Shown: piece by piece, positions 1 through 10,176 of the stretch
Position numbering within the stretch: position 1 is the stretch's first letter
Layout: each line of letters starts with the position of its first letter
Origin: Utricularia gibba
Taxonomy: Eukaryota > Streptophyta > Magnoliopsida > Lamiales > Lentibulariaceae
Direction: 5' to 3'
Assembly (NCBI GenBank): GCA_002189035.1
Contig: NEEC01000363.1
Span: 1 to 32,326, forward strand
Length of the DNA stretch: 32,326 bases
Program-made: the position numbers and the translations under genes
Notes under the pieces: model-generated
The model's input: only the letters and a program-made list of their open reading frames with translations
What the model was told of the DNA's origin: nothing
Database searches by the model: none

Positions 1-187
1 GAGTGTATAACAGTGTTGGGATAAGTGATGCCACGAAATTCATGATGTAACATGTGACTTTTTTCCATCTTGATCGCATATCCGATGAAGTTTGACACCA
101 TATGTTTTGGCTGTTGATTGATTCAATTAGTTGCTATGATACTTCTGATTCTTGATGCACCATTCCCATACACCATGTCTCTAGTGG
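1..187. repeat. Partial beta-type monomer at the left edge
   Basis: This is the right-hand part of a monomer cut by the window start. It carries beta states (gatgtaacatg, ttccatcttg, tatccgatgaag, ggctgttgattg, cccatacacc) preceded by an alpha-like gagtgtataac, so the truncated unit is probably a beta with an alpha-type middle. Confidence 0.85.
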
Positions 188-1361
188 CTATTTGATTCTT
201 TTGCCGTGTATCCCATTTGCATCAATGTCGAGAACGAGAAGCACATTCTTAGACGCAGCCACCAAGAAAGGACACCTAAGACACTTTTCGTTGTGGCTTG
301 TTTTTAATATGTCCACAGTTATCGACAAACGTAACTCCAAATTATAATACTTGGAGCTCGAAAAGGGCTTCCCAACAGTGTGCTATGAAGAGCAAGGATC
401 TGCATGTTATGCAAGAGGTGCTTCGCGGACCAGGATGTGCGACGTAGTCATTTCATTGCGCATCATCATTCGGGGTGCATCCTAAAAATCACACGTGCAC
501 GGGATTCATTAAAAATAAATATTTACGCATATCCAGAGTGTATAACAGTGTTGGGATAAGTGATGCCACGAAATTCATGATGTAGCATGTGACTTTTTTC
601 CAACTTGATCGCATAGTAGATGAATTCTGACACCATATGTTGATGCATTTAGTTGCTATGATACTTCTGATTCTTGATGCACCATTCCCGTATACCATGT
701 CTCTAGTGGCTATTTGATTCTTTTGCCTTGTATGTTGTTCGCATCAATTTCGAGAACATGAAGCACATTATTAAATGCAGTCACCACGGAATGCCACGTG
801 AGACACCTTTCGTTGGGCCCTTTTTTTAATATGTCCACAGTTATCGGACAAACGTAACTCCAAATTATAATACTTGGAGCTCGAAAAGGGCTTCCCAACA
901 GTGTGCTATGAAGAGCAAGGATCTGCATGTTATGCAAGAGGTGTTTCGCGGACCAGGATGTGCGACGTAGTCATTTCATTGCGCATCACCATTCGGGATG
1001 CAGCCGAAAAATCACACGTGCACCGGATTTGTTAAAAATAAATATTTACGCATATCCTGAGTATACAACAGTGTTGGGATAAGTGATGCCACGAAATTCA
1101 TGATGTAACATGTGACTTTTTTCCATCTTGATCGCATATCCGATGAAGTTTGACACCATATGTTTTGGCTGTTGATTGATTCAATTAGTTGCTATGATAC
1201 TTCTGATTCTTGATGCACCATTCCCATACACCATGTCTCTAGTGGCTATTTGATTCTTTTGCCGTGTATCCCATTTGCATCAATGTCGAGAACGAGAAGC
1301 ACATTCTTAGACGCAGCCACCAAGAAAGGACACCTAAGACACTTTTCGTTGTGGCTTGTTT

Positions 1362-1524
1362 TTAATATGTCCACAGTTATCGGACAAACGTAACTCCAAA
1401 TTATAATACTTGGAGCTCGAAAAGGGCTTCCCAACAGTGTGCTATGAAGAGCAAGGATCTGCATGTTATGCAAGAGGTGCTTCGCGGACCAGGATGTGCG
1501 ACGTAGTCATTTCATTGCGCATCA
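1362..1524. repeat. Near-invariant 163-bp core of the monomer (representative copy)
   Basis: Alpha and beta are identical over this segment apart from one c/t position (1480, gaggtgCttcgc versus gaggtgTttcgc). The left flank of about 116 bp differs at about 23 positions. The core holds the dyad at 1394-1415, a SacI site (1413-1418) and the strings cccaacagtgtgc and gatctgcatgttatgc. It is also intact in most of the disrupted monomers (6519, 7041, 7553, 24387, 24893). It could be a protein-binding or nucleosome-positioning segment, or the tract most recently homogenised between the two classes; sequence alone cannot decide. Confidence 0.85.
1394..1415. repeat. Imperfect dyad (inverted repeat) within the core, representative copy
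   Basis: Arms CTCCAA (1394-1399) and TTGGAG (1410-1415) flank a 10-base A/T-rich loop (1400-1409) that starts with the self-complementary ATTATAAT. The element occurs once per monomer in both classes. Centromeric satellites of many eukaryotes carry short dyads able to form non-B structures, but a role here is inference. Confidence 0.8.
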
Positions 1525-1548
1525 TCATTCGGGGTGCATCCTAAAAAT

Positions 1549-1559
1549 CACACGTGCAC
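1549..1559. other. Overlapping palindromes CACGTG and GTGCAC, representative copy
   Basis: The string cacacgtgcac contains a CACGTG hexamer (1551-1556) overlapping GTGCAC (1554-1559), once per monomer in both classes. Beta has a second CACGTG in gccacgtgagac (1854-1859 in the reference beta). CACGTG is the E-box/G-box core bound by bHLH and bZIP proteins. At this density in a satellite it may be coincidental, and no promoter context is visible. Confidence 0.6.
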
Positions 1560-1574
1560 GGGATTCATTAAAAA

Positions 1575-1584
1575 TAAATATTTA
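1575..1584. repeat. Perfect A/T palindrome TAAATATTTA, representative copy
   Basis: This ten-base perfect palindrome lies in the most A/T-rich stretch of the monomer (ttaaaaataaatatttacg), about 160 bp right of the dyad. It is present in nearly every unit of both classes; one unit (22337-22858) has a shortened aaataaattta. No function can be assigned. Confidence 0.8.
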
Positions 1585-1768
1585 CGCATATCCAGAGTGT
1601 ATAACAGTGTTGGGATAAGTGATGCCACGAAATTCATGATGTAGCATGTGACTTTTTTCCAACTTGATCGCATAGTAGATGAATTCTGACACCATATGTT
1701 GATGCATTTAGTTGCTATGATACTTCTGATTCTTGATGCACCATTCCCGTATACCATGTCTCTAGTGG

Positions 1769-2304
1769 CTATTTGATTCTTTTGCCTTGTATGTTGTTCG
1801 CATCAATTTCGAGAACATGAAGCACATTATTAAATGCAGTCACCACGGAATGCCACGTGAGACACCTTTCGTTGTGGCCCTTTTTTAATATGTCCACAGT
1901 TATCGGACAAACGTAACTCCAAATTATAATACTTGGAGCTCGAAAAGGGCTTCCCAACAGTGTGCTATGAAGAGCAAGGATCTGCATGTTATGCAAGAGG
2001 TGTTTCGCGGACCAGGATGTGCGACGTAGTCATTTCATTGCGCATCACCATCGGGATGCAGCCGAAAAATCACACGTGCACCGGATTTGTTAAAAATAAA
2101 TATTTACGCATATCCTGAGTATACAACAGTGTTGGGATAAGTGATGCCACGAAATTCATGATGTAACATGTGACTTTTTTCCATCTTGATCGCATATCCG
2201 ATGAAGTTTGACACCATATGTTTTGGCTGTTGATTGATTCAATTTAGTTGCTATGATACTTCTGATTCTTGATGCACCATTCCCATACACCATGTCTCTA
2301 GTGG
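1769..2304. repeat. Reference beta monomer (536 bp)
   Basis: This is a typical class-beta unit. Diagnostic states: gccttgtatgttg, caatttcgag, gaacatgaag, gccacgtgagac, gaggtgtttcgc, gatgcagccg, gcaccggatttgtt, cctgagtatacaac, gatgtaacatg, ttccatcttg, tatccgatgaagtttg, ggctgttgattgattc and cccatacacc. It is 13 bp longer than alpha because of an expanded stretch around 2219-2246. This copy lacks one base in the 'accattcggg' segment and has one extra t before 'tagttgc', which cancel in length. Copies at 2828 and 4947 are cleaner. Confidence 0.95.
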
Positions 2305-3887
2305 CTATTTGATTCTTTTGCCGTGTATCCCATTTGCATCAATGTCGAGAACGAGAAGCACATTCTTAGACGCAGCCACCAAGAAAGGACACCTAAGACA
2401 CTTTTCGTTGTGGCTTGTTTTTAATATGTCCACAGTTATCGGACAAACGTAACTCCAAATTATAATACTTGGAGCTCGAAAAGGGCTTCCCAACAGTGTG
2501 CTATGAAGAGCAAGGATCTGCATGTTATGCAAGAGGTGCTTCGCGGACCAGGATGTGCGACGTAGTCATTTCATTGCGCATCATCATTCGGGGTGCATCC
2601 TAAAAATCACACGTGCACGGGATTCATTAAAAATAAATATTTACGCATATCCAGAGTGTATAACAGTGTTGGGATAAGTGATGCCACGAAATTCATGATG
2701 TAGCATGTGACTTTTTTCCAACTTGATCGCATAGTAGATGAATTCTGACACCATATGTTGATGCATTTAGTTGCTATGATACTTCTGATTCTTGATGCAC
2801 CATTCCCGTATACCATGTCTCTAGTGGCTATTTGATTCTTTTGCCTTGTATGTTGTTCGCATCAATTTCGAGAACATGAAGCACATTATTAAATGCAGTC
2901 ACCACGGAATGCCACGTGAGACACCTTTCGTTGTGGCCCTTTTTTAATATGTCCACAGTTATCGGACAAACGTAACTCCAAATTATAATACTTGGAGCTC
3001 GAAAAGGGCTTCCCAACAGTGTGCTATGAAGAGCAAGGATCTGCATGTTATGCAAGAGGTGTTTCGCGGACCAGGATGTGCGACGTAGTCATTTCATTGC
3101 GCATCACCATTCGGGATGCAGCCGAAAAATCACACGTGCACCGGATTTGTTAAAAATAAATATTTACGCATATCCTGAGTATACAACAGTGTTGGGATAA
3201 GTGATGCCACGAAATTCATGATGTAACATGTGACTTTTTTCCATCTTGATCGCATATCCGATGAAGTTTGACACCATATGTTTTGGCTGTTGATTGATTC
3301 AATTAGTTGCTATGATACTTCTGATTCTTGATGCACCATTCCCATACACCATGTCTCTAGTGGCTATTTGATTCTTTTGCCGTGTATCCCATTTGCATCA
3401 ATGTCGAGAACGAGAAGCACATTCTTAGACGCAGCCACCAAGAAAGGACACCTAAGACACTTTTCGTTGTGGCTTGTTTTTAATATGTCCACAGTTATCG
3501 GACAAACGTAACTCCAAATTATAATACTTGGAGCTCGAAAAGGGCTTCCCAACAGTGTGCTATGAAGAGCAAGGATCTGCATGTTATGCAAGAGGTGCTT
3601 CGCGGACCAGGATGTGCGACGTAGTCATTTCATTGCGCATCATCATTCGGGGTGCATCCTAAAAATCACACGTGCACGGGATTCATTAAAAATAAATATT
3701 TACGCATATCCAGAGTGTATAAACAGTGTTGGGATAAGTGATGCCACGAAATTCATGATGTAGCATGTGACTTTTTTCCAACTTGATCGCATAGTAGATG
3801 AATTCTGACACCATATGTTGATGCATTTAGTTGCTATGATACTTCTGATTCTTGATGCACCATTCCCGTATACCATGTCTCTAGTGG

Positions 3888-4418
3888 CTATTTGATTCTT
3901 TTGCCTTGTATGTTGTTCGCATCAATTTCGAGAACATGAAGCACATTATTAAATGCAGTCACCACGGAATGCCACGTGAGACACCTTTCGTTGTGGCCCT
4001 TTTTTAATATGTCCACAGTTATCGGACAAACGTAACTCCAAATTATAATACTTGGAGCTCGAAAGGGCTTCCCAACAGTGTGCTATGAAGAGCAAGGATC
4101 TGCATGTTATGCAAGAGGTGCTTCGCGGACCAGGATGTGCGACGTAGTTCATTGCGCATCATCATTCGGGTGCATCCTAAAAATCACACGTGCACCGGAT
4201 TTGTTAAAAATAAATATTTACGCATATCCAGAGTATAACAACAGTGTTGGGATAAGTGATGCCACGAAATTCATGATGTAACATGTGACTTTTTTCCATC
4301 TTGATCGCATATCCGATGAAGTTTGACACCATATGTTTTGGCTGTTGATTGATTCAATTAGTTGCTATGATACTTCTGATTCTTGATGCACCATTCCCAT
4401 ACACCATGTCTCTAGTGG
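3888..4418. repeat. Beta monomer with mixed middle (531 bp)
   Basis: The left and right parts are beta, but the middle has alpha states (gaggtgcttcgc, catcatcatt, gcatccta) followed by beta gcaccggatttgtt. It then has a blended ccagagtataacaac. Bases are lost in 'cgtagttcatt' and at the alpha/beta-discordant g/a of 'cattcggg-tgc'. Confidence 0.85.
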
Positions 4419-4946
4419 CTATTTGATTCTTTTGCCGTGTATCCCATTTGCATCAATGTCGAGAACGAGAAGCACATTCTTAGACGCAGCCACCAAGAAA
4501 GGACACCTAAGACACTTTTCGTTGTGGCTTGTTTTTAATATGTCCACAGTTATCGGACAAACGTAACTCCAAATTATAATACTTGGAGCTCGAAAAGGGC
4601 TTCCCAACACAGTGTGCTATGAAGAGCAAGGATCTGCATGTTATGCAAGAGGTGCTTCGCGGACCAGGATGTGCGACGTAGTCATTTCATTGCGCATCAT
4701 CATTCGGGGTGCATCCTAAAAATCACACGTGCACGGGATTCATTAAAAATAAATATTTACGCATATCCAGAGTGTATAACAGTGTTGGGATAAGTGATGC
4801 CACGAAATTCATGATGATGTAGCATGTGACTTTTTTCCAACTTGATCGCATAGTAGATGAATTCTGACACCATATGTTGATGCATTTAGTTGCTATGATA
4901 CTTCTGATTCTTGATGCACCATTCCCGTATACCATGTCTCTAGTGG
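4419..4946. repeat. Alpha monomer with two small insertions (528 bp)
   Basis: An otherwise standard alpha gains 'ca' near 4608 (ttcccaacacagtg) and one extra 'gat' near 4812-4819 (catgatgatgtagc). Both are duplications of adjacent short motifs, consistent with slippage or read error. The rest matches the reference alpha. Confidence 0.88.
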
Positions 4947-6001
4947 CTATTTGATTCTTTTGCCTTGTATGTTGTTCGCATCAATTTCGAGAACATGAAG
5001 CACATTATTAAATGCAGTCACCACGGAATGCCACGTGAGACACCTTTCGTTGTGGCCCTTTTTTAATATGTCCACAGTTATCGGACAAACGTAACTCCAA
5101 ATTATAATACTTGGAGCTCGAAAAGGGCTTCCCAACAGTGTGCTATGAAGAGCAAGGATCTGCATGTTATGCAAGAGGTGTTTCGCGGACCAGGATGTGC
5201 GACGTAGTCATTTCATTGCGCATCACCATTCGGGATGCAGCCGAAAAATCACACGTGCACCGGATTTGTTAAAAATAAATATTTACGCATATCCTGAGTA
5301 TACAACAGTGTTGGGATAAGTGATGCCACGAAATTCATGATGTAACATGTGACTTTTTTCCATCTTGATCGCATATCCGATGAAGTTTGACACCATATGT
5401 TTTGGCTGTTGATTGATTCAATTAGTTGCTATGATACTTCTGATTCTTGATGCACCATTCCCATACACCATGTCTCTAGTGGCTATTTGATTCTTTTGCC
5501 GTGTATCCCATTTGCATCAATGTCGAGAACGAGAAGCACATTCTTAGACGCAGCCACCAAGAAAGGACACCTAAGACACTTTTCGTTGTGGCTTGTTTTT
5601 AATATGTCCACAGTTATCGGACAAACGTAACTCCAAATTATAATACTTGGAGCTCGAAAAGGGCTTCCCAACAGTGTGCTATGAAGAGCAAGGATCTGCA
5701 TGTTATGCAAGAGGTGCTTCGCGGACCAGGATGTGCGACGTAGTCATTTCATTGCGCATCATCATTCGGGGTGCATCCTAAAAATCACACGTGCACGGGA
5801 TTCATTAAAAATAAATATTTACGCATATCCAGAGTGTATAACAGTGTTGGGATAAGTGATGCCACGAAATTCATGATGTAGCATGTGACTTTTTTCCAAC
5901 TTGATCGCATAGTAGATGAATTCTGACACCATATGTTGATGCATTAGTTGCTATGATACTTCTGATTCTTGATGCACCATTCCCCACCATGTCTCTAGTG
6001 G

Positions 6002-6518
6002 CTATTTGATTCTTTTGCCTTGTATGTTGTTCGCATCAATTTCGAGAACATGAAGCACATTATTAAATGCAGTCACCACGGAATGCCACGTGAGACACCT
6101 TTCGTTGTGGCCCTTTTTTAATATGTCCACAGTTATCGGACAAACGTAACTCCAAATTATAATACTTGGAGCTCGAAAAGGGCTTCCCAACAGTGTGCTA
6201 TGAAGAGCAAGGATCTGCATGTTATGCAAGAGGTGCTTCGCGGACCAGGATGTGCGACGTAGTCATTTCATTGCGCATCATCATTCGGGGTGCATCCTAA
6301 AAATCACACGTGCACGGGATTCATTAAAAATAAATATTTACGCATATCCAGAGTGTATAACAGTGTTGGGATAAGTGATGCCACGAAATTCATGATGTAC
6401 ATGTGACTTTTTTCCATCTTGATCGCATATAGATGAATTTGACACCATATGTTGATGCATTAGTTGCTATGATACTTCTGATTCTTGATGCACCATTCCC
6501 ATACCATGTCTCTAGTGG
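6002..6518. repeat. Chimeric beta-alpha monomer with gaps (517 bp)
   Basis: The left part is clean beta (gccttgtatgttg, gccacgtgagac). The middle is alpha (gcttcgc, cattcggggtgc, gcacgggattcatt, gtgtataac). The right part is blended and gapped: gatgtacatg, catatagatgaatttgac and a short cccataccatg. The base lost in gatgta-catg is exactly where alpha has g and beta has a. Confidence 0.88.
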
Positions 6519-7040
6519 CTATTTGATTCTTTTGCCGTGTATTTTGCATCAATTTCGAGAACAGAAGCACATTATTAAACGCAGCCACCAGGAAGGACAC
6601 TAAGACACCTTTCGTTGTGGCCTTTTTTAATATGTCCACAGTTATCGGACAAACGTAACTCCAAATTATAATACTTGGAGCTCGAAAAGGGCTTCCCAAC
6701 AGTGTGCTATGAAGAGCAAGGATCTGCATGTTATGCAAGAGGTGCTTCGCGGACCAGGATGTGCGACGTAGTCATTTCATTGCGCATCATCATTCGGGGT
6801 GCATCCTAAAAATCACACGTGCACGGATTCATTAAAAATAAATATTTACGCATATCCAGAGTGTATAACAGTGTTGGGATAAGTGATGCCACGAAATTCA
6901 TGATGTAACATGTGACTTTTTTCCATCTTGATCGCATATAGATGAAGTTTGACACCATATGTTTTGGCTGTTGATGATTTTAGTTGCTATGATACTTCTG
7001 ATTCTTGATGCACCATTCCCATACACCATGTCTCTAGTGG
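6519..7040. repeat. Blended, gapped monomer (522 bp)
   Basis: The left part mixes states of both classes: gccgtgtat (alpha) then caatttcg (beta), gaacagaagc (gapped) and cattattaaacgcagcc (mixed). The middle is alpha with gcacggattcatt, missing the discordant g/c. The right part is beta-like with shortened catatagatgaag and ggctgttgatgattttag. The core is unchanged. Confidence 0.85.
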
Positions 7041-7552
7041 CTATTTGATTCTTTTGCCGTGTATATTTGCATCAATTCGAGAACAGAAGCACATTCTTAA
7101 CGCAGTCACCAAGAAAGGACACTAAGACACTTTTCGTTGTGGCTTTTTTTAATATGTCCACAGTTATCGGACAAACGTAACTCCAAATTATAATACTTGG
7201 AGCTCGAAAAGGGCTTCCCAACAGTGTGCTATGAAGAGCAAGGATCTGCATGTTATGCAAGAGGTGCTTCGCGGACCAGGATGTGCGACGTAGTCATTTC
7301 ATTGCGCATCATCATTCGGGGTGCATCCTAAAAATCACACGTGCACGGGATTCATTAAAAATAAATATTTACGCATATCCTGAGTGTATAAACAGTGTTG
7401 GGATAAGTGATGCCACGAAATTCATGATGTACATGTGACTTTTTTCCAACTTGATCGCATATAGATGAATTTGACACCATATTTGATGCATTTAGTTGCT
7501 ATGATACTTCTGATTCTTGATGCACCATTCCCGTATACCATGTCTCTAGTGG
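7041..7552. repeat. Alpha-like gapped monomer (512 bp)
   Basis: Relative to alpha, bases are missing in gtgtatatttgc, caat-tcgag, gaac-agaag, ctta-acgc, cac-taag and the t-run after ggctt. All these positions differ between alpha and beta. The right part has gatgta-catg and catatagatgaatttgac. One c in 'gcagtcacc' is in the beta state. The core is intact. Confidence 0.87.
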
Positions 7553-8066
7553 CTATTTGATTCTTTGCCTTGTATGTTGTTCGCATCAATTCGAGAACAG
7601 AAGCACATTATTAAATGCAGTCACCAGAAACACTAAGACACTTTTCGTTGTGGCCCTTTTTTAATATGTCCACAGTTATCGGACAAACGTAACTCCAAAT
7701 TATAATACTTGGAGCTCGAAAAGGGCTTCCCAACAGTGTGCTATGAAGAGCAAGGATCTGCATGTTATGCAAGAGGTGCTTCGCGGACCAGGATGTGCGA
7801 CGTAGTCATTTCATTGCGCATCATCATTCGGGGTGCATCCTAAAAATCACACGTGCACGGGATTCATTAAAAATAAATATTTACGCATATCCAGAGTGTA
7901 TAACAGTGTTGGGATAAGTGATGCCACGAAATTCATGATGTACATGTGACTTTTTTCCAACTTGATCGCATAGTAGATGAATTCTGACACCATATGTTGA
8001 TGCATTTAGTTGCTATGATACTTCTGATTCTTGATGCACCATTCCCGTATACCATGTCTCTAGTGG
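7553..8066. repeat. Beta-left, alpha-right gapped monomer (514 bp)
   Basis: The left part is beta but gapped (caat-tcgag, gaac-agaag, cagtcaccagaaacactaag). The middle and right are alpha with gatgta-catg. It is the last of four consecutive irregular units, and it makes two beta-starting units (7553 and 8067) adjacent, which breaks the HOR phase. Confidence 0.86.
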
Positions 8067-10176
8067 CTATTTGATTCTTTTGCCTTGTATGTTGTTCGCA
8101 TCAATTTCGAGAACATGAAGCACATTATTAAATGCAGTCACCACGGAATGCCACGTGAGACACCTTTCGTTGTGGCCCTTTTTTAATATGTCCACAGTTA
8201 TCGGACAAACGTAACTCCAAATTATAATACTTGGAGCTCGAAAAGGGCTTCCCAACAGTGTGCTATGAAGAGCAAGGATCTGCATGTTATGCAAGAGGTG
8301 CTTCGCGGACCAGGATGTGCGACGTAGTCATTTCATTGCGCATCATCATTCGGGGTGCATCCGAAAAATCACACGTGCACCGGATTGTTAAAAATAAATA
8401 TTTACGCATATCCTGAGTATACAACAGTGTTGGGATAAGTGATGCCACGAAATTCATGATGTAACATGTGACTTTTTTCCATCTTGATCGCATATCCGAT
8501 GAAGTTTGACACCATATGTTTTGGCTGTTGATTGATTCAATTAGTTGCTATGATACTTCTGATTCTTGATGCACCATTCCCATACCATGTCTCTAGTGGC
8601 TATTTGATTCTTTTGCCGTGTATCCCATTTGCATCAATGTCGAGAACGAGAAGCACATTCTTAGACGCAGCCACCAAGAAAGGACACCTAAGACACTTTT
8701 CGTTGTGGCTTGTTTTTAATATGTCCACAGTTATCGGACAAACGTAACTCCAAATTATAATACTTGGAGCTCGAAAAGGGCTTCCCAACAGTGTGCTATG
8801 AAGAGCAAGGATCTGCATGTTATGCAAGAGGTGCTTCGCGGACCAGGATGTGCGACGTAGTCATTTCATTGCGCATCATCATTCGGGGTGCATCCTAAAA
8901 ATCACACGTGCACGGGATTCATTAAAAATAAATATTTACGCATATCCAGAGTGTATAACAGTGTTGGGATAAGTGATGCCACGAAATTCATGATGTAGCA
9001 TGTGACTTTTTTCCAACTTGATCGCATAGTAGATGAATTCTGACACCATATGTTGATGCATTTAGTTGCTATGATACTTCTGATTCTTGATGCACCATTC
9101 CCGTATACCATGTCTCTAGTGGCTATTTGATTCTTTTGCCTTGTATGTTGTTCGCATCAATTCGAGAACATGAAGCACATTATTAAATGCAGTCACCACG
9201 GAATGCCACGTGAGACACCTTTCGTTGTGGCCCTTTTTTTAATATGTCCACAGTTATCGGACAAACGTAACTCCAAATTATAATACTTGGAGCTCGAAAA
9301 GGGCTTCCCAACAGTGTGCTATGAAGAGCAAGGATCTGCATGTTATGCAAGAGGTGTTTCGCGGACCAGGATGTGCGACGTAGTCATTTCATTGCGCATC
9401 ACCATTCGGGATGCAGCCGAAAAATCACACGTGCACGGATTGTTAAAAATAAATATTTACGCATATCCTGAGTATACAACAGTGTTGGGATAAGTGATGC
9501 ACGAAATTCATGATGTAACATGTGACTTTTTTCCATCTTGATCGCATATCCGATGAAGTTTGACACCATATGTTTTGGCTGTTGATTGATTCAATTAGTT
9601 GCTATGATACTTCTGATTCTTGATGCACCATTCCCATACACCATGTCTCTAGTGGCTATTTGATTCTTTTGCCGTGTATCCCATTTGCATCAATGTCGAG
9701 AACGAGAAGCACATTCTTAGACGCAGCCACCAAGAAAGGACACCTAAGACACTTTTTTGTGGCTTGTTTTTAATATGTCCACAGTTATCGGACAAACGTA
9801 ACTCCAAATTATAATACTTGGAGCTCGAAAAGGGCTTCCCAACAGTGTGCTATGAAGAGCAAGGATCTGCATGTTATGCAAGAGGTGCTTCGCGGACCAG
9901 GATGTGCGACGTAGTCATTTCATTGCGCATCATCATTCGGGGTGCATCCTAAAAATCACACGTGCACGGGATTCATTAAAAATAAATATTTACGCATATC
10001 CAGAGTGTATAACAGTGTTGGGATAAGTGATGCCACGAAATTCATGATGTAACATGTGACTTTTTTCCAACTTGATCGCATAGTAGATGAATTCTGACAC
10101 CATATGTTGATGCATTTAGTTGCTATGATACTTCTGATTCTTGATGCACCATTCCCGTATACCATGTCTCTAGTGG
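8067..10176. repeat. Ordered HOR block II (beta, alpha, beta, alpha)
   Basis: Anchors are 8067 beta, 8600 alpha, 9123 beta and 9656 alpha; spacings 533, 523, 533 and 521. Beta 8067 has an alpha-type middle blending into gcatccgaaaaatc. Beta 9123 lacks the discordant base in caat-tcgag and in gcac-ggattg. Alpha 9656 lost two bases in cactttttttg-type sequence (cacttttttgtggc) and carries a beta-type gatgtaacatg. Confidence 0.92.

Larger units (their letters stand above)
1246..1768. repeat. Reference alpha monomer (523 bp)
   Basis: This is a typical class-alpha unit, used as reference for the rest of the annotation. Diagnostic states from left to right: gccgtgtatccc, caatgtcgag, gaacgagaag, cacctaagac, ggcttg, gaggtgcttcgc, catcatcattcgggg, gcacgggattcatt, ccagagtgtataac, gatgtagcatg, ttccaacttg, gtagatgaattctg (EcoRI site at 1681-1686), gttgatgcatttag and cccgtatacc. 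GC is about 42% (200 of 480 bases counted), with about 20 CpG sites. Copies at 2305, 16509, 17568, 27528, 28585 and 31755 look identical or differ by at most a base or two. Confidence 0.95.
188..6001. repeat. Ordered HOR block I (11 monomers)
   Basis: Anchors are 188 alpha, 710 beta, 1246 alpha, 1769 beta, 2305 alpha, 2828 beta, 3364 alpha, 3888 beta (mixed middle), 4419 alpha, 4947 beta and 5483 alpha. Spacings are 522, 536, 523, 536, 523, 536, 524, 531, 528, 536 and 519. Strict alternation holds throughout. Exceptions in detail: 188 lacks one g in 'tatcggac'; 710 has a changed 'gttgggccc' segment; 3364 has one extra a; 5483 ends with a shortened ttccccaccatg. Confidence 0.93.

Noticed and set aside
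1394-1415. Rho-independent terminator
   Set aside because: The stem is only 6 bp, the loop is 10 bases and A/T-rich, there is no following T-run, and the context is eukaryotic-type satellite DNA.
1246-1473. Recurring ~75-codon minus-strand open frame (and the 69-codon frame in the other part of the unit)
   Set aside because: It recurs only because the DNA recurs. The shared N-terminal half corresponds to the invariant DNA core, with no excess of synonymous change. The downstream part differs by class, frameshifts occur freely in gapped units, and there is no resemblance to a known protein family.
1526-1540. CENP-B box
   Set aside because: ttcggggtgcatcc, ttcgcggaccagga and the reverse-strand cccgtataccatg were compared with the core nTTCGnnnnAnnCGGGn; none keeps both conserved halves.
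1549-1559. Functional G-box/E-box promoter
   Set aside because: CACGTG is present in every unit, but there is no gene or convincing promoter next to it. It is kept only as a sequence motif.
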